From assembly GCA_024404215.1 (NCBI GenBank), contig JAKSQI010000067.1, forward strand, positions 1 to 8,268: DNA of 8,268 nt, given 5' to 3'. Below the pieces are notes generated by a model. That model saw nothing but the letters and a program-made list of their open reading frames with translations, ran no database searches and was not told where the DNA came from. Origin of the DNA: Oscillospiraceae bacterium. GTDB taxonomy: Bacteria > Bacillota > Clostridia > Oscillospirales > Oscillospiraceae. The first letter of the stretch is position 1. Each line of letters begins with the position of its first letter. The translations under genes and the position numbers were made by a program. Positions 1 to 5,209 of the stretch are shown one piece after another.

Positions 1-1098
1 GGTCATCCTGACATTATCATGCTGGATGAGCCTACCAACAACCTGGATGTTAATTCCGTCGTCTGGCTGGAAGACTTCCTCATGGATTATGACGGAACCG
101 TTATTGTGGTATCCCATGACCGTTATTTCCTGAACAACGTTTGTACCCATATCGTAGATATTGACTACGGAAAAATCAAAATGTATGTTGGTAACTACGA
201 CTTCTGGTACGATGCCTCTCAGCTCATGCAGAAGCTGATTAAAGAGAAGAATAAAAAGGGCGAGGACAAGATTCGCGAACTGGAAGAATTCATCCGCCGT
301 TTCTCTGCCAACAAATCCAAATCCCGTCAGGCTACCAGCCGACGCAAGCTGCTGGATAAAATCAAGCTGGAAGAGGTTCCGGCTTCCTCCCGACGCTACC
401 CCTGGGTTGGCTTCCAAATGAACCGTGAGCCCGGCAAGGATCGGCTCTTTGTCACTGAGGTTTCCAAAACCATTGATGGGGTAAAGATTCTGGATAAGGT
501 CAGCTTTATTATGGATAAGGGTGATAAAATCGCCTTCATTGGTTCCAACGAAAACACCATCACCGCCATGTTCCGTCTTCTGGCCGGTGAACTGGAACCG
601 GATGAAGGAACCATCAAATGGGGCGTATCTACTACTCAGGCATATTTCCCCAAGGATAACGGTGCCTATTTCAACGAGTGCGACCTGGAGATTATGGACT
701 GGATGCGTCAATTCTCCGAGGATAAGCGTGAGAGCTATCTGCGTACCTTCCTCGGTCGCATGCTCTTCACCAACGATGATGTATACAAGCCGGTCAAGGT
801 TCTCTCCGGTGGTGAAAAAGTACGCTGCATGCTCAGTAAAATGATGCTCAGCGGCGCCAGTGTCCTGCTTTTTGACCAGCCCACAAACCATTTGGATTTG
901 GAAAGCGATGCCGCTTTGAATAATGGCATGAGCGAATGCAAGGGCAACATCATTTTCTCCACCCACGACCATCAGATGACCCAAACCGTAGCTAACCGCA
1001 TTATTGAATTTAACGATGACGGTACCATTACCGACCGCCGCGTAACCTATGATGAATACATCGAAATGATGCGTGCGAAGGCCGCAGAAGAAGCTTAA
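1..1098 (+). CDS. ABC-F family ATPase, C-terminal part (5' end outside window)
   Basis: This is the last 365 codons of a soluble duplicated ABC ATPase of the ABC-F class. Such proteins have no membrane segments and act on ribosomes as translation factors or in antibiotic resistance. The visible part begins just before Walker B of the first domain (LDEPTNNLD, residues 8-16) and its switch histidine (VVSHD, H39). A basic, charged linker follows at about residues 70-130, typical of the tRNA-contacting interdomain segment. The second domain has an intact signature LSGGEK (268-273) and switch histidine (H322). Its P-loop, however, reads GSNENTITA (181-189), without the usual GKS/T lysine, and Walker B reads LLFDQPTNHLD, with Gln 293 in place of the catalytic Glu. 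The frame is open from base 1, so the gene continues upstream. The linker and the second-domain sequence resemble the YkpA/YbiT-like subgroup. Its exact cellular role cannot be told from this. Confidence 0.93.
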   Translation, partial: GHPDIIMLDEPTNNLDVNSVVWLEDFLMDYDGTVIVVSHDRYFLNNVCTHIVDIDYGKIKMYVGNYDFWYDASQLMQKLIKEKNKKGEDKIRELEEFIRRFSANKSKSRQATSRRKLLDKIKLEEVPASSRRYPWVGFQMNREPGKDRLFVTEVSKTIDGVKILDKVSFIMDKGDKIAFIGSNENTITAMFRLLAGELEPDEGTIKWGVSTTQAYFPKDNGAYFNECDLEIMDWMRQFSEDKRESYLRTFLGRMLFTNDDVYKPVKVLSGGEKVRCMLSKMMLSGASVLLFDQPTNHLDLESDAALNNGMSECKGNIIFSTHDHQMTQTVANRIIEFNDDGTITDRRVTYDEYIEMMRAKAAEEA

Positions 1099-1101
1099 CA
1101 G

Positions 1102-1134
1102 AAAAACCGCTTCCGGAATGGAAGCGGTTTTTTT
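1102..1134 (+). terminator. Intrinsic terminator after the ABC-F gene, probably bidirectional
   Basis: A 13-bp hairpin (1102-1114 pairs with 1120-1132, loop GGAAT) has a GC core CCGCTTCC/GGAAGCGG. It is followed by T residues on the + strand and preceded by five A residues that give a T run on the − strand. It starts four bases after the ABC-F stop codon. The − strand gene for the C_GCAxxG protein ends at 1133, inside the T run, so one hairpin most likely ends both convergent transcripts. Confidence 0.9.
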
Positions 1135-1570
1135 AATCCTCATCAAACAACTCTTCAACGATTTCTATAGCATCGTATACACAACGTGGGCACACCGTCT
1201 GCATTAGTCCCTTTTCCCGAATGGCCGCCATACCATCCGGAGTGCTGAGATCATGACCAAGAAGGTCCCGACAGGTTATGCTTCCGTGCAGCTCTTTAAA
1301 ACGGTTCAAAAATGCCAGGGTTTTATCATGAACCGCCGCTTTATCCGCCCTGGAAAAGGGCTCATGAAAGCCATAATGAGCACCAAGCGCCAACAGGGCT
1401 CCACATACTGCTCCACAGGTTTCCCCGGAGTACATCCCACCTCCGAAAGCAGAAGCCAGCTGCTGAGCCGCAGGAATCTCCAGCCCCATTTCGTCAGCAA
1501 AGTTCATGGCTACAAGCTGACCGCAATCCATGCCTTTCATCATTCTTTCCTGTATTTCTTCCAATTCCAT
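1133..1570 (-). CDS. C_GCAxxG_C_C family putative redox protein
   Basis: This small soluble protein of 145 residues has six cysteines at 16, 52, 56, 100, 127 and 130. The stretch CGAVCG (52-57) matches the CGAxxG motif that names this putative redox-active family, and the other cysteines fit the family pattern of a leading Cys and two trailing ones; the last two form a CPRC pair. No signal peptide or membrane segment is visible. An earlier in-frame ATG at 1576 directly abuts the GGAGGT ribosome site (1577-1582), leaving no spacing. The ATG at 1570 is six bases from it and is the better start. The gene lies 35 bases after the iron alcohol dehydrogenase on the same strand, with no terminator between them, so the two are likely co-transcribed. 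The substrate or electron partner is unknown; cysteine-based metal or cluster binding is possible. Confidence 0.85.
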   Translation of the reverse strand: MELEEIQERMMKGMDCGQLVAMNFADEMGLEIPAAQQLASAFGGGMYSGETCGAVCGALLALGAHYGFHEPFSRADKAAVHDKTLAFLNRFKELHGSITCRDLLGHDLSTPDGMAAIREKGLMQTVCPRCVYDAIEIVEELFDED

Positions 1571-1605
1571 ATGCATACCTCCGGAAGACCAAGATGAGTT
1601 TTCAC

Positions 1606-2766
1606 TTACTGATAGTTATCGTAAAGACGTCCCAAAACCTGAGCCGCAATTTCTTCTGTAACCGGGATAGGGCAGTAGCCGGCCAAATGATTGGATGCAA
1701 CATCGGCAGCACAGGCAACTACGGACTCGCGACCGATACCCATAGACTTAAGAGAGACAAAATCCATGCGCCGCATGAGGTCATAAATCCACTCAGCAAC
1801 CAAATCACCAAGCTGCTCTCCACTTTCATCGCCGGTTAAGGGAATGCCCATGGCCCGGGCAATGACCCGCATCTTTTCCGGCTCAACGGGAGCAACCAGG
1901 CGAAGGCTTTCCGGCAGCCCCAAAGAACAGCTGTGTCCATGCTGAGTATGGAAATGGCAACCAAAAGCATCGCCAATGGCGTGGGGGAGATGGCACATAG
2001 GGTCATCAAAGGCAAGACCGGCCCAGTTGGCCGCAATGGACATGGCCGTTCTCGCTTCCCGGTAGTCCGGCTGACTCCAGCTTGTATAAAGGTTTTCAGC
2101 AATCTTCTTAATGGCACCCTCAGCAAAATAATCGGAATAAAGGTTGTGTCCTTTGCTGGTAAGGGCCTCTGTAGCATGAGCAAGGGCATCCAATCCAGTG
2201 TTGGCTGTGACCTCCTTAGGCAGAGTAACCGTGAGAGATGGGTCAACAATGGCAAGGGTTGTTCGTTTCAGGTGAACGCTCCATTTCTTATTCAGCTCCG
2301 GCCGGGAAATAACAGCAACCCGGGTAACCTCACTGCCGGTTCCGGTTGTAGTGGGAACCAGAATAACCGGAACACTGGTTTCCAGCTTCAGCGGAACCGC
2401 CAGAACATAGTCACGAGTCAAGCCCTCATAACCGCTTAAACGCACAGTAGATGCCTTGGCCGTATCCATGCTGGAACCGCCGCCAACACCAACCACGCAG
2501 TCACAGTTGAAGGCAAGACCAGCCTCAACAGCTTCATCCACGATTTCAGCAGAGGGATCGGATTGAACGCCGTCAAACACGGCATAGGGAAGACCGGCAC
2601 TGTCCAAAACAGCGCCAACCTTACCAATAATGCCCGCAGCAACAACGCCTTTATCAGTAACCAGCAAAGGGCGGTTCTTGCCAAGTTCCTTAAGCTTTTC
2701 TCCAAGAACAGAAACAGCACCCCAGCCGGCAATAATCGGGCAAACAGAATTGTGTATCGGATACAT
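1606..2766 (-). CDS. Iron-containing (group III) alcohol dehydrogenase
   Basis: This is a 386-residue cytosolic NAD(P)-dependent dehydrogenase that interconverts an alcohol and an aldehyde or ketone, of the FucO/1,3-propanediol dehydrogenase fold; the length is normal. The nucleotide-binding GGGSSMDTAK lies at 95-104 and the conserved TTTGTGSE at 139-146. The four metal ligands are visible as D193 and H197 (in GLDALAHATEAL), H262 (in HLPHAIG) and H276 (in TQHGHS), so the enzyme should be active. The region around 260-280 is richer in His and Cys than usual for the family. The longest frame starts with a GTG at 2775, but that GTG overlaps the AGGAG ribosome site (2775-2779). The ATG at 2766 has an eight-base spacing and is preferred. 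It is the first gene of a two-gene unit with the C_GCAxxG redox protein. The natural substrate cannot be read from the sequence. Confidence 0.93.
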   Translation of the reverse strand: MYPIHNSVCPIIAGWGAVSVLGEKLKELGKNRPLLVTDKGVVAAGIIGKVGAVLDSAGLPYAVFDGVQSDPSAEIVDEAVEAGLAFNCDCVVGVGGGSSMDTAKASTVRLSGYEGLTRDYVLAVPLKLETSVPVILVPTTTGTGSEVTRVAVISRPELNKKWSVHLKRTTLAIVDPSLTVTLPKEVTANTGLDALAHATEALTSKGHNLYSDYFAEGAIKKIAENLYTSWSQPDYREARTAMSIAANWAGLAFDDPMCHLPHAIGDAFGCHFHTQHGHSCSLGLPESLRLVAPVEPEKMRVIARAMGIPLTGDESGEQLGDLVAEWIYDLMRRMDFVSLKSMGIGRESVVACAADVASNHLAGYCPIPVTEEIAAQVLGRLYDNYQ

Positions 2767-2782
2767 GACACGCACTCCTTCC

Positions 2783-2802
2783 TTATAATACTATTATTAT
2801 AA
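2783..2802. repeat. AT-rich inverted repeat in the alcohol dehydrogenase promoter region
   Basis: Perfect 8-base arms TTATAATA and TATTATAA are separated by CTAT. The repeat lies 17 bases before the dehydrogenase start. It contains a TATAAT on the − strand (2801-2796) that could be the −10 element of that gene, though no good −35 is visible upstream. It could be a repressor site covering the −10, or simply AT-rich promoter DNA. Confidence 0.5.
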
Positions 2803-2886
2803 TCATCCCGAACGGAAAGTGATAGTATTTTTTCATGTTTTATAAAAAAACTCCTCAAAAGAAAGCCTGGCCAAAAATAAAAAAGA

Positions 2887-2914
2887 TTGACAAGCACCAG
2901 AAATCGTGTATAAT
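2887..2914 (+). promoter_or_regulatory. Consensus sigma-A promoter of rpsF-ssb-rpsR
   Basis: TTGACA (2887-2892) and TATAAT (2909-2914) are both perfect, with a 16-base spacer, and an A-rich stretch lies just upstream. Transcription should start near 2921, giving a leader of about 75 bases before rpsF. This fits the high, constitutive expression expected for ribosomal protein genes. Confidence 0.92.
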
Positions 2915-2930
2915 AGAAAAGCCTGTGCAA

Positions 2931-2958
2931 GCAGGTGCACAAAATGTGCAATCCTTGC
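2931..2958 (+). promoter_or_regulatory. Hairpin in the rpsF leader, possible S6:S18 autoregulatory element
   Basis: In the untranslated leader, TGCAC (2936-2940) pairs with GTGCA (2946-2950) around an AAAAT loop. Below a short bulge on the 3' side, GCAGG (2931-2935) pairs with the CCTTGC region (2953-2958). A bulged hairpin in this place is reminiscent of the S6:S18-binding leader known for many rpsF operons, which allows feedback control by the two proteins encoded here. I do not see the CCG bulge regarded as diagnostic, so the assignment is tentative. Confidence 0.4.
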
Positions 2959-2995
2959 TCCCATTCGGGGGCCAAAAGACCAGAAGGAGGTGTAA

Positions 2996-3295
2996 ATGAT
3001 GGCAAAAGTAAACGAAAAGTACGAGCTTCTTTACATCATTGACATTGACAAGACCGAGGAAGAGACCGCTGCAATTGTTGAGCGTTTCAAGGGTCTGGTT
3101 GAAGCCAATGGTGAACTGCTTGAAATGGATGAGTGGGGTAAGCGCAAGCTGGCCTATCCCATCAACGACAAGCCCGAAGGTTACTATGTACTGGTTAAGT
3201 TCACCTGCACTCCCGATTTTCCTGCAGAGCTGGACCGTATCCTGCACATTACTGAAGGCGTTGTTCGCAGCCTGATTACCGTAGAAGGCGCTTAA
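2996..3295 (+). CDS. rpsF: 30S ribosomal protein S6
   Basis: The 99-residue product is of normal length for S6, the small-subunit protein that binds with S18 to the central domain (platform) of 16S rRNA. It shows the family pattern: an N-terminal strand YELLYIIDI, the helix TEEETAAIVERFKGLVEANG, then MDEWGKRKLAYPIND with the usual WGKRKLAYPI core at about 46-55, and the C-terminal YVLVKF and DRILHITEGVVRSLITV segments. Two ATG codons stand in tandem (2996 and 2999). The AGGAGG ribosome site (2985-2990) is five bases from the first and eight from the second, so either could be used. It is the first gene of the rpsF-ssb-rpsR operon, downstream of a consensus promoter and a folded leader. There is no glutamate-rich tail of the enterobacterial type. 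Confidence 0.97.
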   Translation: MMAKVNEKYELLYIIDIDKTEEETAAIVERFKGLVEANGELLEMDEWGKRKLAYPINDKPEGYYVLVKFTCTPDFPAELDRILHITEGVVRSLITVEGA

Positions 3296-3304
3296 GGAGG
3301 TACC

Positions 3305-3748
3305 ATGAATCAGATTGTACTCATGGGCCGACTGGTTAGAGACCCTGAACTGCGTCACACCCAAAGTGGAACTGCTGTTGCTTCCTTCACTCTGGCTGTT
3401 GACCGTCCTTACAGCAAGGACAGGGAAAGAGAAGCCGATTTCATCGATTGTGTTGCTTGGCAGCAGAGAGGTGAGTTTGTTTCCAAGTACTTCACCAAGG
3501 GTCAGATGTGTGCCGTTACCGGACGCCTGCAGCTGCGGGAGTGGACCGATAAGGAAGGCAACAAGCGCCGTAGCGCAGAAGTCGTTTGTGACAATGTGTA
3601 TTTTACGGAAAGCAAAAAAAGCAGAGAGTCTGGCGGGGGATATTCCGCAGCTCCTGCACGGCAGGACTATAACAGCGGTTATGCCGCACCTGCTCCGGTA
3701 TCTGACTTTGCAGAGCTGGACGAGGATGATGGCGACCTGCCGTTCTAA
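3305..3748 (+). CDS. ssb: Single-stranded DNA-binding protein
   Basis: The 147-residue SSB coats single-stranded DNA during replication, repair and recombination. The N-terminal OB fold (about 1-105) opens with MNQIVLMGRLVRDPELR and contains the FTLAVDRPY and DFIDCVAW segments seen throughout the family. It is followed by a flexible Gly/Ala/Tyr/Pro-rich linker (about 108-133). The protein ends in the acidic tip DEDDGDLPF, whose DLPF end is the docking site for partner proteins. The ribosome site AAGGAGG (3294-3300) overlaps the rpsF stop codon, suggesting coupled translation. The position between rpsF and rpsR is the usual Firmicutes arrangement, which marks this as the main replicative SSB rather than a plasmid or phage copy. 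Confidence 0.98.
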   Translation: MNQIVLMGRLVRDPELRHTQSGTAVASFTLAVDRPYSKDREREADFIDCVAWQQRGEFVSKYFTKGQMCAVTGRLQLREWTDKEGNKRRSAEVVCDNVYFTESKKSRESGGGYSAAPARQDYNSGYAAPAPVSDFAELDEDDGDLPF

Positions 3749-3780
3749 TCACTCATCATTTTAAACAGGAGGATATAGCA

Positions 3781-4020
3781 ATGGCTAACGAGAGAGACAA
3801 TTCCCGCGGCCGCAAGCGCCGTAAGGTTTGTCAGTTCTGTGTTGACAAGGCACAGCACGTTGACTATAAGGATACCGCAAAGCTCCGTCGTTACATGTCT
3901 GAGCGCAGCAAGATTCTGCCCCGCAGAACCACCGGCACCTGTGCCGAGCATCAGCGTCAGCTGATGGTTGCTATCAAGCGTGCACGTCAGGTTGCTCTGC
4001 TTCCTTATGTAACCGATTAA
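3781..4020 (+). CDS. rpsR: 30S ribosomal protein S18, cysteine-containing (zinc-type) form
   Basis: This is a 79-residue S18, the partner of S6 on the small-subunit platform. The core VDYKDTAKLRRYMSERSKILPRR and the C-terminal RQLMVAIKRARQVALLPYV are typical, with a strongly basic N-terminus (RGRKRRK). C17 and C20 (CQFC) together with C54 and H57 (CAEH) form a likely zinc site, so this is the 'C+' form. In the B. subtilis and E. coli proteins, as I recall them, these positions are largely replaced. An AGGAGG ribosome site (3767-3772) stands eight bases before the ATG. It is the last gene of the operon and is followed by a strong terminator. If the genome also carries a cysteine-free S18, zinc-dependent switching would be expected. 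Confidence 0.97.
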   Translation: MANERDNSRGRKRRKVCQFCVDKAQHVDYKDTAKLRRYMSERSKILPRRTTGTCAEHQRQLMVAIKRARQVALLPYVTD

Positions 4021-4025
4021 TTATT

Positions 4026-4058
4026 AAACTCCTTCGTCTTCGGACGAAGGAGTTTTTC
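4026..4058 (+). terminator. Strong intrinsic terminator of rpsF-ssb-rpsR with UUCG loop
   Basis: ACTCCTTCGTC (4028-4038) pairs perfectly with GACGAAGGAGT (4043-4053) around a TTCG loop closed by C-G, an exceptionally stable tetraloop. Two further A-T pairs lie outside the stem, followed by a T run. It begins six bases after the rpsR stop codon. Confidence 0.95.
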
Positions 4059-4084
4059 TTTTCGGTTGTTAGAAAAGGGGAAAG

Positions 4085-4118
4085 AAAAAACGGGATGTGA
4101 CAACGCACATCCCGTTTT
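4085..4118 (-). terminator. Intrinsic terminator of the sigma factor/zinc-ribbon unit
   Basis: AAAACGGGATGTG (4087-4099) pairs with CACATCCCGTTTT (4106-4118) around a six-base loop. Read on the − strand, the hairpin is followed by TTTTTT, C and TTT. It lies 12 bases beyond the end of the zinc-ribbon gene and stands back to back with the rpsR terminator. Confidence 0.9.
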
Positions 4119-4129
4119 AGACGAATTAA

Positions 4130-4408
4130 TTAACCGCGCTCCTTCATCTTAGCGAAGCAGTCGCTGCAATAAACAGGTCTGTCAGACTTGGGCTCAAAAG
4201 GAACCTTAGCCTCGTTGCCGCAGCTGGCGCAAACGGCAGTGAAAAACTCACGAGGAGCGCGGGAAGCGTTCTTGCGAGCATCACGGCAGGGCTTGCAGCG
4301 CTGGGGTTCATTCTGGAAACCACGCTCAGCGTAGAACTCCTGCTCACCGGCAGTAAATACAAATTCCTGGCCGCATTCTTTGCATACTAAAGTCTTGTCT
4401 TCGTACAT
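4130..4408 (-). CDS. Small double zinc-ribbon protein
   Basis: This 92-residue protein is built from two four-cysteine modules. The first is C9-x2-C12 with C38-x2-C41, containing EFVFTAGEQEFYAERGF. This is the pattern of the 'probable zinc-ribbon' domain found in many small Firmicutes proteins. The second is C60-x2-C63 with C81-x2-C84, separated by exactly 17 residues, a CxxC-x17-CxxC ribbon. The link between them and the C-terminus are basic (DARKNASRAPR, KMKERG), so contact with nucleic acid is possible but unproven. The ribosome site GAGGA is six bases before the ATG. The gene starts 53 bases after the sigma factor stop, with only a weak 4-bp GCCC/GGGC hairpin and no T run between, so it is probably co-transcribed with the sigma gene. 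Its function is unknown; structural zinc binding is the only confident inference. Confidence 0.88.
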   Translation of the reverse strand: MYEDKTLVCKECGQEFVFTAGEQEFYAERGFQNEPQRCKPCRDARKNASRAPREFFTAVCASCGNEAKVPFEPKSDRPVYCSDCFAKMKERG

Positions 4409-4461
4409 GATGTATCCTCTCTTTGACTAGAAACTTGCCCCTACGGGCTGTAAATATGCGA

Positions 4462-5070
4462 TCAGCTTTCGCTGCTTTCGCTAAGGGTAAGCTGCCTTTG
4501 CAGCTTCTTGCGGATACGCTGAACGGCGTTATCCACGCTTTTCGCCGGTTTACAAAAGTGAGCGGCAATCTCACTGCAGGAAAGACCTTCCAGGTAGAGT
4601 TCCAAAATTCCGGCTTCATATCGGGATAGAACCGACTTGAGATTCCGAAGGATTTCCTCAGCACGTTCACGCTCAATAATCAAATCTTCCGGGTTTTTGG
4701 GAGAACCGGCAGAAGAGGACAGACCATTTTCAAAAACAGGGAATTCCAGGGAAACAGACGAATTTAGGGGAAGATTCTTTTTTCGATTGGAAGCCTTGAC
4801 CGCATCCAGCATGCGCCGACGAATGCAGTATTCAGCATAAGAAGACAAGGGAACGTCTTTGTCAGGCTTGTAGGTTCGCAACGCGGATAAGAGGCCCAGC
4901 ATACCTTCCTGAACTAAATCCTCCGTTTCACCACCGATTAAAAAATAGGAACGGGAACAGATTCTGACAAGAAGGCTAAAGCGGGCAATAAGCCTTTCTT
5001 CCGCTTCCGAATCTCCGGCAACGTACTGCTGCCAAAGCTTAATGTCATCTTTTGGGTAATATTCTGTCAT
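4462..5070 (-). CDS. sigH: Sigma-70 family factor, SigH (Spo0H)-like
   Basis: The 202-residue alternative sigma factor directs RNA polymerase to a separate promoter set. Region 2 (about 22-100) contains SRSYFLIGGETEDLVQEGMLGL and a basic segment leading to RKKNLPLNSSVSLE. Both closely resemble Bacillus SigH, which drives transition-phase and early sporulation genes. A variable linker follows, then region 4 (about 145-195) with the helix-turn-helix LSCSEIAAHFCKPAKSVDNAVQRIRKKL. The open frame extends upstream to 5136, but a consensus promoter at 5096-5123 overlaps those earlier ATGs, so transcription starts downstream of them. The ATG at 5070 has GGAAGG five bases before it and is the start. 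Unlike in Bacillus, where sigH lies near rpmG-secE-nusG, here it stands between ruvB and a zinc-ribbon gene, so it could be a relocated SigH or a paralogue. Confidence 0.88.
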   Translation of the reverse strand: MTEYYPKDDIKLWQQYVAGDSEAEERLIARFSLLVRICSRSYFLIGGETEDLVQEGMLGLLSALRTYKPDKDVPLSSYAEYCIRRRMLDAVKASNRKKNLPLNSSVSLEFPVFENGLSSSAGSPKNPEDLIIERERAEEILRNLKSVLSRYEAGILELYLEGLSCSEIAAHFCKPAKSVDNAVQRIRKKLQRQLTLSESSES

Positions 5071-5095
5071 GGCAACCTTCCAAATACCGCCTTTC

Positions 5096-5123
5096 ATTAT
5101 ACCGCGAAAGCAATTGATGTCAA
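5096..5123 (-). promoter_or_regulatory. Consensus sigma-A promoter of the SigH-like gene
   Basis: On the − strand TTGACA (5123-5118) and TATAAT (5101-5096) are perfect, with a 16-base spacer. The start of transcription should fall near 5090, giving a leader of about 20 bases. This lets the sigma/zinc-ribbon unit be expressed independently of ruvCAB, which lies upstream on the same strand. The 139-base stretch between ruvB and the sigma start holds only this promoter and no convincing ruvB terminator. Confidence 0.88.
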
Positions 5124-5209
5124 GAGTTAAGTTCAAGACTCCTGAAAAACTAGCATAGTCAACAGAATTTACTCTTCGGGCTTGTGCATTTCGCCCAATG
5201 CAAGCTGCT

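Noticed and set aside
1312..1839. Open frame of 175 codons on the + strand
   Set aside because: It is antisense to the C_GCAxxG and dehydrogenase genes, has a low-complexity product without family resemblance, and no ribosome site.
2436..3005. Long open frame of 189 codons on the − strand across the dehydrogenase start and the rpsF promoter
   Set aside because: It runs antisense across the consensus rpsF promoter and overlaps the dehydrogenase gene in another frame; the product has no recognisable motif and no ribosome site was found.
2855..3364. Open frame of 169 codons on the − strand opposite rpsF
   Set aside because: It is the mirror of a certain ribosomal protein gene and its promoter; it has no ribosome site and no motif.
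4437..4448. GCCC-CTAC-GGGC hairpin between the sigma and zinc-ribbon genes
   Set aside because: Only four pairs and no T run, so it is not a credible terminator.
5149..5159. ACTA/TAGT hairpin followed by five T on the − strand after ruvB, considered as the ruv terminator
   Set aside because: A four-pair AT-rich stem is too weak to call.
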